This document shows, one piece after another, positions 53,672 through 63,080 of a DNA stretch of 64,000 nt. Under the pieces are notes generated by a model. That model ran no database searches and had not been told where the DNA came from. It worked only from the letters and a program-made list of their open reading frames with translations. Position numbers and translations under genes: made by a program. Each line of letters opens with the position of its first letter. Position 1 is the first letter of the stretch. Origin of the DNA: Clostridium sp. chh4-2 (GTDB taxonomy: Bacteria > Bacillota > Clostridia > Lachnospirales > Lachnospiraceae); assembly GCF_002899675.1 (NCBI RefSeq), contig NZ_PKUU01000007.1, forward strand, positions 186,001 through 250,000, given 5' to 3'.

Positions 53672-53710
53672 TAAAAAAGGATACTCCCGAATGGGAATAT
53701 CCTTTTTTTA
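53672..53710. terminator. Bidirectional terminator between asrC and tRNA-Leu
   Basis: AAAAAAGGATA at 53673-53683 pairs with TATCCTTTTTT at 53698-53708, with an inner TCCC/GGGA hairpin. A and T runs on both sides let it work for asrABC and for the leftward tRNA genes. Confidence 0.85.
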
Positions 53711-53796
53711 TGCCGGCGACCGGAATCGAACCGGTACGGGCGATTAGGCCCGCAGGATTTTAAGTCCTGTGCGTCTGCCAGTTCCGCCACGCCGGC
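53711..53796 (-). tRNA. tRNA-Leu (anticodon UAA)
   Basis: The reverse strand folds into a type II tRNA. The acceptor GCCGGCG pairs with CGCCGGC, the discriminator is A, the anticodon loop reads CTTAAAA with UAA, and there is a long variable arm and GGTTCGATTCC in the T arm. CCA is not encoded. Confidence 0.95.
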
Positions 53797-53819
53797 AAGC
53801 AGTCAGTATACAATTTTAA

Positions 53820-53901
53820 TGGGCGGAGGTGGATTCGAACCACCGAAGCGAAACGCAGCAGATTTACAGTCTGTCCCCTTTGGCCACTCGGGAATCCACC
53901 C
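53820..53901 (-). tRNA. tRNA-Tyr (anticodon GUA)
   Basis: The reverse strand gives a type II tRNA. The acceptor GGGTGGA pairs with TCCGCCC (one G-U), the discriminator is A, the anticodon loop is CTGTAAA with GUA, there is a long variable arm, and the T arm reads GGTTCGAATCC. CCA is not encoded. It is upstream of and probably co-transcribed with tRNA-Leu. Confidence 0.95.
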
Positions 53902-53925
53902 ATATTGCTCTGACAAGCAATGATT

Positions 53926-53954
53926 ATATTATCACAGCGGTTTTAAAAAATCAA
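53926..53954 (-). promoter_or_regulatory. Promoter of the tRNA-Tyr/tRNA-Leu unit
   Basis: Leftward TTGATT (complement of 53949-53954) and TAATAT (complement of 53926-53931) are 17 bases apart and about 25 bases before tRNA-Tyr. Confidence 0.5.
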
Positions 53955-53970
53955 GTATTTTTTAGCAGAG

Positions 53971-54026
53971 TTTTAAAGTAGATCTTCAAGGCATTTTCAA
54001 AAAAGCCTTGAAGATCTACTTTAAAA
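53971..54026 (-). terminator. Terminator after the TRAP transporter operon
   Basis: A perfect 22-bp inverted repeat (53971-53992 with 54005-54026) has a 12-base loop. A degenerate copy of one arm follows at about 54028-54051, next to the dctM stop codon, which looks like a partial duplication. Confidence 0.75.
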
Positions 54027-54052
54027 AGCCTGAAGGATCTGCTTTAAAAAAC

Positions 54053-55339
54053 TCAATATAAAAGCCCAACCAGCCCGGTTGAAACAACCGGCACAAAAGT
54101 AATAATCAGCAAGCAGATAACCAAAAGAGCATAAAATGGCACAGCCTCTTTAATAAAGTCTTTCGTCTTACATTTCGTGATACCGCAGGTGACAAACATC
54201 AGCGTCCCCATCGGCGGTGACAATGCGCCGATCGCGCTGTTAAAAATATAAATCATCGCAAATTGTATTTCATTCACCCCATATGCGGCCGCCACAGGCG
54301 CCAGCAGCGGAACCAGGACAATCATAGACGCAGTTCCTTCGATAAACATCCCAATAATAAGCAGAAATACATTTACAAACAGTAAAAAGAGAATCTTATT
54401 ATTGATCGTCGCTACCATCCATCCGGTCAGAGCCTGGGGAATCTTTTCTTTGGTCAATATCCAGGAATATACGGATGCCGCGCCCACAATCAGCATGATG
54501 GTGCATGTGGTAATGCAGGTTTCTTTAATACTTCCGATAAAATCATTGACCGACATTTCCCGGTAAACCAGGCCTAAAATTAATGCATAGATAAGTGCCA
54601 CCGCTCCGGCTTCAGAGGCGGTAAATGCGCCGATCCTGATTCCTCCTATGATAACAACAGGAAGCATAAGGGGCAGAATTGCCGGCTTCGTGGAAGCCCA
54701 TATCTCTTTTTTATTCATCCTGTGGTTCCGTATAGGCTTATATCCCCTTTTTCTGGACATTACAGATACAAGCACCATCAAAGCGACACAGAGCAGGACG
54801 CCGACGCCTATACCTGCCACAAACAATTTTCCAATTGATACCTGGGCAATGCAGCCGTATAGAATCATGGCAATTCCCGGAGGAATCAGGGGAGTGATAA
54901 TCGCAGATGACGCGGTTAAAACGCTGGAAAACTCTTTTGAATATCCTTTTTTCTCCATCTCCGGAACAAGTAGCTTGGCCTCCATGGCCGCATCCGCAAT
55001 ATTGGACCCCGACAGTCCTCCCATTAAGGTTGAAAGAAGCACATTCACCTGCGCCAGACCGCCGTTCATCTTCCCGGTGACGATCTCGCAAAAATCCATT
55101 ATTCTTCTTGTTACCCCTGTACAGTTCATCAACGCCCCGGCGGCGGCAAAAAACGGTACGGCTAAAAATGTTGTGCTCTCGCCGGAAGAGATCATTCTTT
55201 GGGCAAAGATAATGTCATTGACATTGGGATTTGCAATGAAATAAACGGCTGCTCCCCCTAATATGGAGACGAATACAGGTACCTTTAAAAACAGCAGCAC
55301 CAGCATCACAACAGCGGAAATTATAATAACCTGATTCAA
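54053..55339 (-). CDS. dctM: TRAP transporter large permease (DctM)
   Basis: A 428-residue membrane protein with about 12 helices. It shows LLFLKVPVFVSILGGAAVYF, GGLSGSNIADAAMEAKLLVPEM and the closing SPPMGTLMFV segment, all typical of DctM. It is the ion-coupled channel of a periplasmic-binding-protein-dependent carboxylate importer. The start appears to be TTG, with AAAGGGGTGAG upstream. It is the last gene of the hydrolase-dctP-dctQ-dctM operon controlled by the GntR regulator. Confidence 0.93.
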   Translation of the reverse strand: MNQVIIISAVVMLVLLFLKVPVFVSILGGAAVYFIANPNVNDIIFAQRMISSGESTTFLAVPFFAAAGALMNCTGVTRRIMDFCEIVTGKMNGGLAQVNVLLSTLMGGLSGSNIADAAMEAKLLVPEMEKKGYSKEFSSVLTASSAIITPLIPPGIAMILYGCIAQVSIGKLFVAGIGVGVLLCVALMVLVSVMSRKRGYKPIRNHRMNKKEIWASTKPAILPLMLPVVIIGGIRIGAFTASEAGAVALIYALILGLVYREMSVNDFIGSIKETCITTCTIMLIVGAASVYSWILTKEKIPQALTGWMVATINNKILFLLFVNVFLLIIGMFIEGTASMIVLVPLLAPVAAAYGVNEIQFAMIYIFNSAIGALSPPMGTLMFVTCGITKCKTKDFIKEAVPFYALLVICLLIITFVPVVSTGLVGLLY

Positions 55340-55346
55340 CGATCTC

Positions 55347-55832
55347 TCACCCCTTTCCCTTAACCAGTTCTTTCACTTCGTAACTTATGTAGCTTATAAT
55401 CATTAACGCACACGACAGAGGCGCTACAAAATAGACAGCCGAATACGGAATTCTGAGCACCGGCGTTAAGCGCCCGTTTCTAATAAAAAGCATGAAATAC
55501 CCTATGCACTGTTTAAAAAGATAAGACAGCACGAATAAAACAACAATTCTGATGAACCAATTAACCGCTTTCTGTCCTGCCAGAGGAAGCGCGTCCACCA
55601 CCATTTCTATGGCAATATGGGAGCCATTGCGGAATGCCGCGCCGGCCGACAGAAAGCCAATCCATACCATGCACATCAATTGAACCTCTTCCAGCCATGT
55701 AAACGGCTTTCCCACGATATAACGGAATATCACCCCTAAAAATGTAATCACAATTAAGATAATCATGATAATTGACGATACATACACATCAAGATTCAGG
55801 AAAATATCTTTCCAACACGTTTTTCCTTTCAT
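55347..55832 (-). CDS. dctQ: TRAP transporter small permease (DctQ)
   Basis: A 161-residue membrane protein with four helices and the DctQ pattern FRYIVGKPFTWLEEVQLMCMVWIGFLSAG. GGAGG before the ATG at 55832 decides the start over an in-frame ATG at 55865. It is separated from dctM by 7 bases. It forms the small subunit of the TRAP membrane complex. Confidence 0.92.
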   Translation of the reverse strand: MKGKTCWKDIFLNLDVYVSSIIMIILIVITFLGVIFRYIVGKPFTWLEEVQLMCMVWIGFLSAGAAFRNGSHIAIEMVVDALPLAGQKAVNWFIRIVVLFVLSYLFKQCIGYFMLFIRNGRLTPVLRIPYSAVYFVAPLSCALMIISYISYEVKELVKGKG

Positions 55833-55871
55833 ATAGCCTCCTGTTTTATCCTTCCGGGCCATCAAAATTTA

Positions 55872-56975
55872 TTATTTCCCCATAGCTTTCATAACGGTAT
55901 CATACAGACCTTCCGACCATCCGTAGCTGGCTGCATTATCATAAAAACTCTGGGACATCTCTATCAGTTTTTGTTTGTCTTCCGCCGATACTTCCGTAAA
56001 AGTAACTCCCATCTCATTGGTCAGTTTGTCCACGTATTCCTGCTCAGTCGTATCCTGTTGTTCATTATTATAAACGCCCGCCTCTTCTGCGGTGGAGACT
56101 AACAATTCCTGCTGTTCGCCTGTAAGTTCATCGAAAAAGCTGCTGCCGCATACCCAGATGGCAAAATTGTAAATATGGGCGTCCTTGTACACGTATTTTG
56201 CCGGTTCCGCCCACTGCATTGTATAAAATGCAGAGGTCACATTTTCCAGGCCATCGATTGTTTTCGTCTGCAAAGCCTGATAAACCTCACTTGCAGCCAT
56301 CGGTGTAGCCGTGGCTTTAATGGCGTTGATGGATTCGATCTGAACCTGATTATTGGGCACCCTTATCTTCATGCCCTTTAAGTCTTCCGGGTGCTCTATC
56401 GGCGATACGGTGAGCAGGTGGCGTTCTCCCAGCTTCCAGTTGGACGCAACGATCTTCAGACCATTTTCCTGCAGCAGCTGATCCTGTCCTTTGTACCAGT
56501 CGCTTTCCTGAAGCTTCCAGCATTCGTCCCAGCTGTTAAATACATAAGGGCCAAACACGATTCCCAAATCAGAAGCCCCATACTCAGACAAAAATGCCCC
56601 GTCTGCAATGGTTATCACTTTTTCACCCAACAGCATGGTGTCAATTAAATCGTTTTTGCTGCCCAGCTGGCTGTCCGGATACAGTTCCAGCACAATGCTT
56701 CCGCCGCTTTTCTCCTCTATTAATTCCTTCCATTTTTCCACCGCCTGAGCCATGGGATCGCTCATACTGTTTTCAAATCCCACGCTGATTACCACTGCAT
56801 CTTTTGAGACTTCCTCTCCCTGAGCGGCTTTTTCTGCGCTTTCCTGCATTGAACCATCCGCAGATGTCTCCTTGGCGGTTGTCTGATTCCCGGCCTCTTT
56901 TGCAGAGCTTTGGCAGCCTGCAAGGCTTGCTGCGGTTAATATAGCTGCTGTCAATACTGCCCATCTTTTTTTCAT
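55872..56975 (-). CDS. dctP: TRAP transporter substrate-binding lipoprotein (DctP)
   Basis: A 367-residue binding protein with signal and lipobox SLAGC (Cys at 21), then the DctP fold: KWKELIEEKSGGSIVLELYPDSQLG near 85-110 and the family's Arg-containing segment DLKGMKIRVPNNQVQIESI near 192-210, where the conserved Arg clamps the ligand carboxylate. It captures an organic acid or sugar acid outside the cell. The gene begins 4 bases after the stop of the upstream hydrolase gene. Confidence 0.93.
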   Translation of the reverse strand: MKKRWAVLTAAILTAASLAGCQSSAKEAGNQTTAKETSADGSMQESAEKAAQGEEVSKDAVVISVGFENSMSDPMAQAVEKWKELIEEKSGGSIVLELYPDSQLGSKNDLIDTMLLGEKVITIADGAFLSEYGASDLGIVFGPYVFNSWDECWKLQESDWYKGQDQLLQENGLKIVASNWKLGERHLLTVSPIEHPEDLKGMKIRVPNNQVQIESINAIKATATPMAASEVYQALQTKTIDGLENVTSAFYTMQWAEPAKYVYKDAHIYNFAIWVCGSSFFDELTGEQQELLVSTAEEAGVYNNEQQDTTEQEYVDKLTNEMGVTFTEVSAEDKQKLIEMSQSFYDNAASYGWSEGLYDTVMKAMGK

Positions 56976-56979
56976 ACGT

Positions 56980-57873
56980 TTATTCCCCTTTTCTTATATT
57001 GTTTCTTCTTTGGCTGTTCCTGTTAATAAACTCAAATATTTTATCCGTATTTTCTTTTGTCCTGAATTTGGAATCGGCGTGTTTTGCACCGTCTACAATT
57101 TCGAAATAATCCTGTTCTCTTTTTGCATCCGACAATGCCTTTTTTATGGCATACCCATGTTCCAAAGGAACAATGCCGTCCGCATTCCCATACTGTAAAA
57201 ACAAAGGCGGCCCATCCAGTTTTACATAGCTGCGGGGATCTGCTTTTTTTGCTAAATCCATATTATTATGTACGGCAGTTCCCAAAAGCTTTGCTTCCGG
57301 CGAATCCGGTGAGCGGGTATCTCCCAACGACAAATCAACCGGACCGTACAATGCGACTGCTGCAGCCACTTTAGAAGAATACTGCGGATTTCCGAAACTA
57401 AGATCCACCAATTCATCATCACCTGACAGCGCCGTAAGCATTGACAGATGAGCGCCGGCAGAAAGTCCCCATAGCACAATTCTCTCCGCATCCAGATTAT
57501 AGTTCTCTGCATTCGCCCTGAGGAAGCGTATCGCTGCCTTTAATTCGTATACCTGAAGAGGAAACTGACCATGTCCCGATAAGGTATAATCCACGGAAGC
57601 TACCGCATATCCCATCCCCAAACCATTTAACACAGGTTCCATCCGTTCTGAGCTTCTGCTCCCATAAAACCATCCTCCGCCATGAACATCCATAATTACC
57701 GGAAATGGCCCGTTTCCTTTCTCCGGAAAATAAAGATCCATTAATTCATACTCTGTTTTTTTCGCATATGGAACATTTAACACCTTATTTTTCAATTGCG
57801 GGCGCTCTTTCGAGTCTGCAACTTCAGGATCTTGAAATTCCGGATCCTGATAAATGATACGATTCTTTTCCAT
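56980..57873 (-). CDS. Alpha/beta hydrolase, esterase-like (BD-FAE/lipase-like)
   Basis: A 297-residue cytoplasmic serine hydrolase. The oxyanion motif HGGGW is at 64-68, the nucleophile elbow GLSAG gives S138, and D232 (GNADG) and H265 (AKHAD) complete the triad. It resembles carboxylesterases and feruloyl/acetyl esterases that strip ester groups from sugars. It heads the TRAP operon, so it may remove an ester from the imported acid. GAGGGAGGG precedes the ATG. Substrate unknown. Confidence 0.88.
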   Translation of the reverse strand: MEKNRIIYQDPEFQDPEVADSKERPQLKNKVLNVPYAKKTEYELMDLYFPEKGNGPFPVIMDVHGGGWFYGSRSSERMEPVLNGLGMGYAVASVDYTLSGHGQFPLQVYELKAAIRFLRANAENYNLDAERIVLWGLSAGAHLSMLTALSGDDELVDLSFGNPQYSSKVAAAVALYGPVDLSLGDTRSPDSPEAKLLGTAVHNNMDLAKKADPRSYVKLDGPPLFLQYGNADGIVPLEHGYAIKKALSDAKREQDYFEIVDGAKHADSKFRTKENTDKIFEFINRNSQRRNNIRKGE

Positions 57874-57915
57874 TACACCCTCCCTCTAAATGATTTGCCC
57901 CATTCTTGAATGTAT

Positions 57916-57927
57916 GTTGTGCACAAC
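57916..57927. promoter_or_regulatory. Palindrome GTTGTGCACAAC, likely GntR operator
   Basis: A perfect 12-bp palindrome lies between the promoter and the hydrolase start codon. A second TTGTGCAC occurs at 58017-58024, just upstream of the -35. The spacing suits FCD-type GntR repression. Inferred. Confidence 0.5.
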
Positions 57928-57980
57928 TTGTATGCAAGATGGGCTATAAAAAATAGGGTCTCATCAACCTGCTTGCTAAT

Positions 57981-58009
57981 AAAATAGCACAATTTAAATA
58001 ATCTGTCAA
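57981..58009 (-). promoter_or_regulatory. Sigma-A promoter of the hydrolase/TRAP operon
   Basis: Leftward, a perfect TTGACA (complement of 58004-58009) and TATTTT (complement of 57981-57986) are 17 bases apart, between the GntR gene stop and the hydrolase start. Confidence 0.65.
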
Positions 58010-58035
58010 CATTAGTTTTGTGCACTTTCACAGTC

Positions 58036-58695
58036 TCATTTCCACTGTAGATTTTTCATCATCAGTTCAATTCCCTCATTTCTGGATTTCACAAGATGTT
58101 TTGCCAGCATATCGGCTGCTTTCTCATATTCTTTTTTCAAAATACAGTTGATAATATTGATATGCTCCTTCTGGGATTCAAAAAAACGCTCTTCACGGTT
58201 TCCTGCAACCAGTGTGCCCATCCTGTAATTCTGGTCATAAACATTTTTAACCAGGTTCGTAATGAAGGCATTTTTGCACACTCCCAGCAGATAGACATGC
58301 AGCCTTTCCGATGTATCCATATCATACTGAAGCACATTCTCCTGTTTATTATTCACCAGTTCTTCACATAACTTCTTGATCTCCTCCAGTGTTTCAGCCG
58401 CCATCTCGCTGCCGTACTCTCTGATCACATACGGTTCCAGAAGGATGCGCACCTCATAGATGTTGTAGATCATTCCAGTGGTCAGCTCACTAACCCAGAT
58501 TCCCCTTTTAGGCACGATCTTAACCAGATCTTCCTGCTCTAACCGGTTTAAGGCCTCCCGGATCGGCGTCCGGCTGCTCCCTATCTCTTTCATCAGCTCG
58601 TTTTCTGACAAAACAGCTCCCGGCAAGTATTCACATTCGATAATTTTCTTCTTTATCGTCGTGTATGCCTTCTCTTTTAATGTCCCCTGTTCCAT
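58036..58695 (-). CDS. GntR family regulator (FCD/FadR type)
   Basis: A 219-residue regulator with an N-terminal winged HTH (YLPGAVLSENELMKEIGSSRTPIREAL) and an all-helical FCD ligand domain, the class that senses organic and sugar acids with a bound metal. It lies directly upstream of the TRAP/hydrolase operon on the same strand and most likely represses it until the transported acid is present. Its own promoter overlaps a 28-bp palindromic region (58738-58765), suggesting autoregulation. Confidence 0.92.
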   Translation of the reverse strand: MEQGTLKEKAYTTIKKKIIECEYLPGAVLSENELMKEIGSSRTPIREALNRLEQEDLVKIVPKRGIWVSELTTGMIYNIYEVRILLEPYVIREYGSEMAAETLEEIKKLCEELVNNKQENVLQYDMDTSERLHVYLLGVCKNAFITNLVKNVYDQNYRMGTLVAGNREERFFESQKEHINIINCILKKEYEKAADMLAKHLVKSRNEGIELMMKNLQWK

Positions 58696-58726
58696 TCTAC
58701 CACTCCTTTTTCCTTTTATGTGTCTA

Positions 58727-58765
58727 TATAAAATCTACAGTTATAAGTTTTTCAACTTATAACTG
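58727..58765 (-). promoter_or_regulatory. GntR gene promoter overlapping a palindrome
   Basis: Leftward TTGAAA (complement of 58750-58755) and TTTATA (complement of 58727-58732) are 17 bases apart. The arms CAGTTATAAGTT (58738-58749) and AACTTATAACTG (58754-58765) are perfectly complementary and span the -35. The hairpin could alternatively terminate the upstream GH13 gene. Confidence 0.45.
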
Positions 58766-58799
58766 CAGATTCATTTTATCTCTACTGTACACAACGGCA

Positions 58800-60869
58800 T
58801 CATCGTTTCTCATTCCCAGTCATCAAAAGCACCCCTGAATTTCCCTCCATATCCAGGCTGACCATACCGTTCTTTACCTTGACTTCCAACCGGCCCACAT
58901 TATATCCGTCTTCTGTCGTCGCCATCGCCCTTACCATGGTCATCTCATCCGTTACGCCGATCTCCCAAACAGGAATCTCCACAGACCGCTCCGACGCGCT
59001 GTTGTTGATAACCACCACGCATTTCTCACGCCTGTGAAAGCGTCCATAGGCAATTAACTGCCTATCGGCGATTAATTCCTTTACGGACCCCTTTTTGAGC
59101 GCCATACTGCTTTTGTGAATGGCGATCATGTAACGGTGAAATTCAATCAGTTCAAAGTTTTCTTCTCCCCACGGATAAGTCCTGCGGTTATCCGGGTCCG
59201 TCCAGCCGCAAACTCCGGCTTCGTCGCCATAGTACAAGGTCGGCGCGCCCGGCCAGGTCATCTGGATCAGCACGGCCTCGCGGAACACTCCGTAATTGAT
59301 CCCAACGGAAGCCGCCTCCGGCCCCGCCGTTCCGATCCGGCCAACCTTTCGGTTGGTTCGCGTTAAAAATCTGGAATGGTCGTGATTAGAAAGCTCATTC
59401 ATCGCCACCTGAAGAGACGGCGTCTGCATCCGGCTCATGTGGTAATTCATGGACCGGAAAAAGCTCTGTCCGTCCCCGAACAGACTTCCGTTATATTCAT
59501 CGCTGTGTTTCTCCATACCCGTTAAAAACCAGGTAACTGGTTCCATAAAGGCGTCGTAATTCATCACAGTATCCCACTGATCCCCCTGGAGCCAGCTGCT
59601 CGGATCGCCGTAGTGCTCCGCCAGAATGATCGCATTGGGATTGGCCTCTTTTACCGTATTCCTGAAATCCCGCCAAAACTGGTGGTTGGTCTCTCCGGTA
59701 TGCCCAAGATCGGCCGCCACATCCAGACGCCATCCGTCCACATTAAAGGGAGGAGACACCCATTTTTTAGCGATCTTCATAATATATTCATAGAGCTTCG
59801 GCGATTCCTCGTAATTCAGCTTAGGAAGGGTGCTGTGCCCCCACCAGCCGTCGTAATTCCCGTTATAAGGCCATGCTTCTTCGTTATAAAATTTAAAAAA
59901 CGTGTGAAACGGGCTGTCCTTAGAGATATAGGCTCCCGGTTCATAGCTGCCCTGGCGCTCGTAGATCCGTTCCCGGTCCAGCCATTTATTAAATGATCCG
60001 CAGTGGTTGAACACGCCGTCGATAATCACCTTCATGCCCCGTTTATGGATCTCTTCCACAAAACGTGCAAAAAAGTCGTTGCTGGCCTCCAGATTCTCTT
60101 TGTCTGCCGAACGGATCATATATTTTGTCGCCTTATCATTGCCGGCGGCATTTTCTTCCACAAGTTCTCCGCCGTCTTTCACGATAACGCCGTAGTGCGG
60201 ATCTATATAATCATAATCCTGACAATCGTACTTATGATTAGACGGAGACACGAAAATCGGGTTAAAATAGATCACCTCAACGCCAAGATACTGCAGATAG
60301 TCCAGTTTATCCCATACTCCCTGCAAATCGCCGCCGTAAAAGCATCCCACATCCATGGAAGATGGGTTTTTCTTCCAGTCGTCCACGTGAAAAACAGGTC
60401 TGCCGATATAGATATACTCGCAGCTCTGCACATCGTTGGAAGAATCCCCCCGGTTGAAGCGGTCCACAAATATCTGATACATGACCGCGCCCTTTGCCCA
60501 CTCGGGTGTATGAAATCCCGGCGTGATCCGGAAGCAGAAGCAGCTCTTAATATCCGCAGTCGCTCCCAGACGGTTATAGTAGCAGATCTCCATCCCTTTC
60601 ATAACCTGAAAGAAATAGTTTTTTGGTACACTCCCGGCGTCAATCCATGTCTGGTAATAATCAAACATCTCATCCGAGTCGTATTTTATCATCTCTGTCT
60701 CAATGTAGTTATCCGGTTCTATATAACATACACGGTCCGCATCATTCCTGGCCGTCCTGAAGCGCAGTCGGACTAACTGCCCCTCTTCCGGCTCCGGCGG
60801 TATCCGGTAATCTTCTGTTTCATCACAAAACAATGCTCTTCTATTGATAGAATTCCTATGATCATCCAT
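58800..60869 (-). CDS. GH13 alpha-glycosidase (neopullulanase/cyclomaltodextrinase-like)
   Basis: A 689-residue cytoplasmic enzyme. An N-terminal beta-sandwich domain (about 1-125) resembles the CBM34-type module of maltogenic amylases, followed by the catalytic barrel starting AKGAVMYQIFVDRF. The four GH13 regions are visible: DGVFNHCG, GWRLDVAADL (nucleophile Asp), ILAEHYG (acid/base Glu) and ELSNHDHSR (third Asp). A small C-terminal sandwich ends the protein. It splits alpha-1,4/1,6-glucans or dextrins. It is alone in its unit, between the GntR gene and the ftsH terminator. Confidence 0.93.
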   Translation of the reverse strand: MDDHRNSINRRALFCDETEDYRIPPEPEEGQLVRLRFRTARNDADRVCYIEPDNYIETEMIKYDSDEMFDYYQTWIDAGSVPKNYFFQVMKGMEICYYNRLGATADIKSCFCFRITPGFHTPEWAKGAVMYQIFVDRFNRGDSSNDVQSCEYIYIGRPVFHVDDWKKNPSSMDVGCFYGGDLQGVWDKLDYLQYLGVEVIYFNPIFVSPSNHKYDCQDYDYIDPHYGVIVKDGGELVEENAAGNDKATKYMIRSADKENLEASNDFFARFVEEIHKRGMKVIIDGVFNHCGSFNKWLDRERIYERQGSYEPGAYISKDSPFHTFFKFYNEEAWPYNGNYDGWWGHSTLPKLNYEESPKLYEYIMKIAKKWVSPPFNVDGWRLDVAADLGHTGETNHQFWRDFRNTVKEANPNAIILAEHYGDPSSWLQGDQWDTVMNYDAFMEPVTWFLTGMEKHSDEYNGSLFGDGQSFFRSMNYHMSRMQTPSLQVAMNELSNHDHSRFLTRTNRKVGRIGTAGPEAASVGINYGVFREAVLIQMTWPGAPTLYYGDEAGVCGWTDPDNRRTYPWGEENFELIEFHRYMIAIHKSSMALKKGSVKELIADRQLIAYGRFHRREKCVVVINNSASERSVEIPVWEIGVTDEMTMVRAMATTEDGYNVGRLEVKVKNGMVSLDMEGNSGVLLMTGNEKR

Positions 60870-60909
60870 AAAGCAAGCCCTTCTTCATTATCTATTTCCC
60901 CACCCTTTC

Positions 60910-60938
60910 ATTTTAAATGATTAAATTAGAATATACAA
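60910..60938 (-). promoter_or_regulatory. Promoter of the GH13 gene
   Basis: Leftward TTGTAT (complement of 60933-60938) and TAAAAT (complement of 60910-60915) are 17 bases apart, about 40 bases before the start codon. No coding frame was seen in the rest of 60870-61266. Confidence 0.45.
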
Positions 60939-61039
60939 CTGAAATATCGATTAGTTTTCATTCAACGCTCAAACGGTGTTCCTGTTCGGATCTTTCCCCT
61001 GAACACAAACGCGTATACAGCCGCTGATATAGAAATTAA

Positions 61040-61065
61040 AAGAGCCAGCGGGGTAGCTGGCTCTT
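61040..61065 (-). terminator. Terminator of the tilS-hpt-ftsH unit
   Basis: A perfect 10-bp stem (61040-61049 with 61056-61065) has a 6-base loop, and a T-run follows in the leftward direction. It lies about 200 bases after the ftsH stop; the bases between are AT-rich with no feature recognised. Confidence 0.8.
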
Positions 61066-61266
61066 CTAGGAGAAGGTATTTCGTTTCTTATGGGGTGTAG
61101 CAAAAACTATATAATGTATTGGGGGGGTTTACGTTAATTATAATAACATAAGTGCCGGAATAAGTGTGCACAAACATCAGGAAATTACATAATATTTTTT
61201 ATGCACTTTCACGTAGCATTTTTTCATGTAATAATATTTCATGATGCTATTTCGCTAAAAAACAAG

Positions 61267-63069
61267 CTAAAATAAGGCTTCAAACTCTTCCTGGCCGATT
61301 TTTTCCTTTTCAATCAACAGCTGACTGCAGGAATGCAGTACATTCTCATGATCTAAAATCATCTGTTTTGCCTTTTGATAACATTCATCAATAATGCTCT
61401 TCACTTCACTGTCAATGGCGGTGGCAACGCCCTCCCCATAACTTCTGGTGTGAGCCAGATCGCGGCCGATAAAGACTTCATCCTCGTCTCCGCCGTAATC
61501 CACCATGCCGATCTTATCGGACATACCATATTTGGTAACCATGGCACGGGCGATGGATGTCGCCTGTTTGATATCCTGGGATGCGCCTGTTGTGACGTCC
61601 TTAAAGATGATTTCCTCCGCAATACGGCCGCCTAAGGATACCATAATGTTCTGAAGCATCTTTCCCTTGGTGTTGAACATCTCATCTTTTTCAGGAAGAG
61701 GCATGGTATAACCTGCCGCCCCCACTCCGGTAGGAATGATGGAGATGGTATGAACCGGTCCTACGTCGGGAAGGAGATGGAATAAGATCGCATGGCCCGC
61801 TTCGTGATAAGCGGTAATCCGTTTTTCCTTTTCGGAAATCACCTTGCTCTTCTTTTCCGCACCGATGCCGACTTTTATAAATGCCCGGTCAATATCCGCC
61901 TGGCGGATAAACTTACGGTCTTCTCTGGCCGCCATAATAGCGGCTTCATTCATCAGGTTTTCCAGATCGGCTCCTGTAAATCCGGCAGTTGTCCGTGCCA
62001 CTCTCTCCAGGTCCACGTCTTCACCCAACGGTTTTTCCCTGGTGTGAACTCCAAGGATCTCTTCTCTGCCTCTCACGTCCGGTCTTCCCACCATAACCTT
62101 GCGGTCAAAACGGCCCGGTCTTAATATAGCAGGATCCAGAATATCCACACGGTTTGTGGCTGCCATCACGATAATTCCTTCATTAACGCCAAAACCATCC
62201 ATCTCAACAAGCAGCTGATTTAACGTCTGTTCTCTCTCGTCGTGGCCGCCGCCCATACCGGTACCTCTCCGGCGGGCAACCGCATCGATCTCATCGATAA
62301 AAACAATACAGGGAGCGTTCTTTTTCGCTTCCTCAAACAAGTCTCTTACACGGGATGCGCCGACGCCGACGAACATCTCCACAAAGTCAGAACCGGAAAT
62401 GCTGAAAAACGGCACTCCGGCCTCACCCGCCACGGCCTTTGCAAGCAGGGTCTTACCCGTTCCGGGAGGGCCTACAAGCAGCATTCCTTTTGGAATACGG
62501 GCGCCTAACGCAGTATATTTCTGCGGACTTTTCAAAAAGTCCACCAATTCTTCCAAATCTTCTTTTTCTTCCTTCAGGCCTGCTACCTTCTGGAAATTGA
62601 TCTTGCTGTCCCGGCTCATTCTGGCGCGGCTCTTGCCGAAATTCATCATCTTGGCATTAGTTCCGCCGCCTGCCGCCCTGGCGTTCATCATCATGATAAT
62701 TACGATCAGAACGACGGCCGAGATGACGATGGGAACCACAACGCTGAGCAGATAGTTCTCCTGGGGAACGTTGTCAAATGAAAATGCGATGTCATTCTCC
62801 GTCAGAAGGCCCTTAACTTCTATTACGTCAGGCACATAAATCTTGCTTACGGTACCGTCTTTTAAATACAGCTCTACCTCACCGGTAGGCGTCTCTTTAT
62901 TCTGTTTAATCAGCGCGGAATCAATACTGCCTGAATCCACGGCATTTAAAAACTGCTGGTATGTGATTCTTTCTGATGCGGACTGCCTGGGAAATGTGGT
63001 CGCCAGCACGACCAGCATAATCATCAGGGCCATAAATCCCAGTCCTCTAAAAGGTTGTTGTTGTTTCAA
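61267..63069 (-). CDS. ftsH: ATP-dependent zinc metalloprotease FtsH
   Basis: A 600-residue membrane AAA+ protease. It has an N-terminal helix (about 9-26), an extracytoplasmic domain, a second helix (about 108-128), an AAA+ domain with Walker A GPPGTGKT at 200-207 and the SRH region, and the zinc motif HEAGH near 424. It degrades misfolded and regulatory membrane proteins. The start is TTG, with GGAGG six bases upstream. It follows hpt by 11 bases in the conserved tilS-hpt-ftsH order. Confidence 0.97.
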   Translation of the reverse strand: MKQQQPFRGLGFMALMIMLVVLATTFPRQSASERITYQQFLNAVDSGSIDSALIKQNKETPTGEVELYLKDGTVSKIYVPDVIEVKGLLTENDIAFSFDNVPQENYLLSVVVPIVISAVVLIVIIMMMNARAAGGGTNAKMMNFGKSRARMSRDSKINFQKVAGLKEEKEDLEELVDFLKSPQKYTALGARIPKGMLLVGPPGTGKTLLAKAVAGEAGVPFFSISGSDFVEMFVGVGASRVRDLFEEAKKNAPCIVFIDEIDAVARRRGTGMGGGHDEREQTLNQLLVEMDGFGVNEGIIVMAATNRVDILDPAILRPGRFDRKVMVGRPDVRGREEILGVHTREKPLGEDVDLERVARTTAGFTGADLENLMNEAAIMAAREDRKFIRQADIDRAFIKVGIGAEKKSKVISEKEKRITAYHEAGHAILFHLLPDVGPVHTISIIPTGVGAAGYTMPLPEKDEMFNTKGKMLQNIMVSLGGRIAEEIIFKDVTTGASQDIKQATSIARAMVTKYGMSDKIGMVDYGGDEDEVFIGRDLAHTRSYGEGVATAIDSEVKSIIDECYQKAKQMILDHENVLHSCSQLLIEKEKIGQEEFEALF

Positions 63070-63080
63070 CTCCTGCCTCC

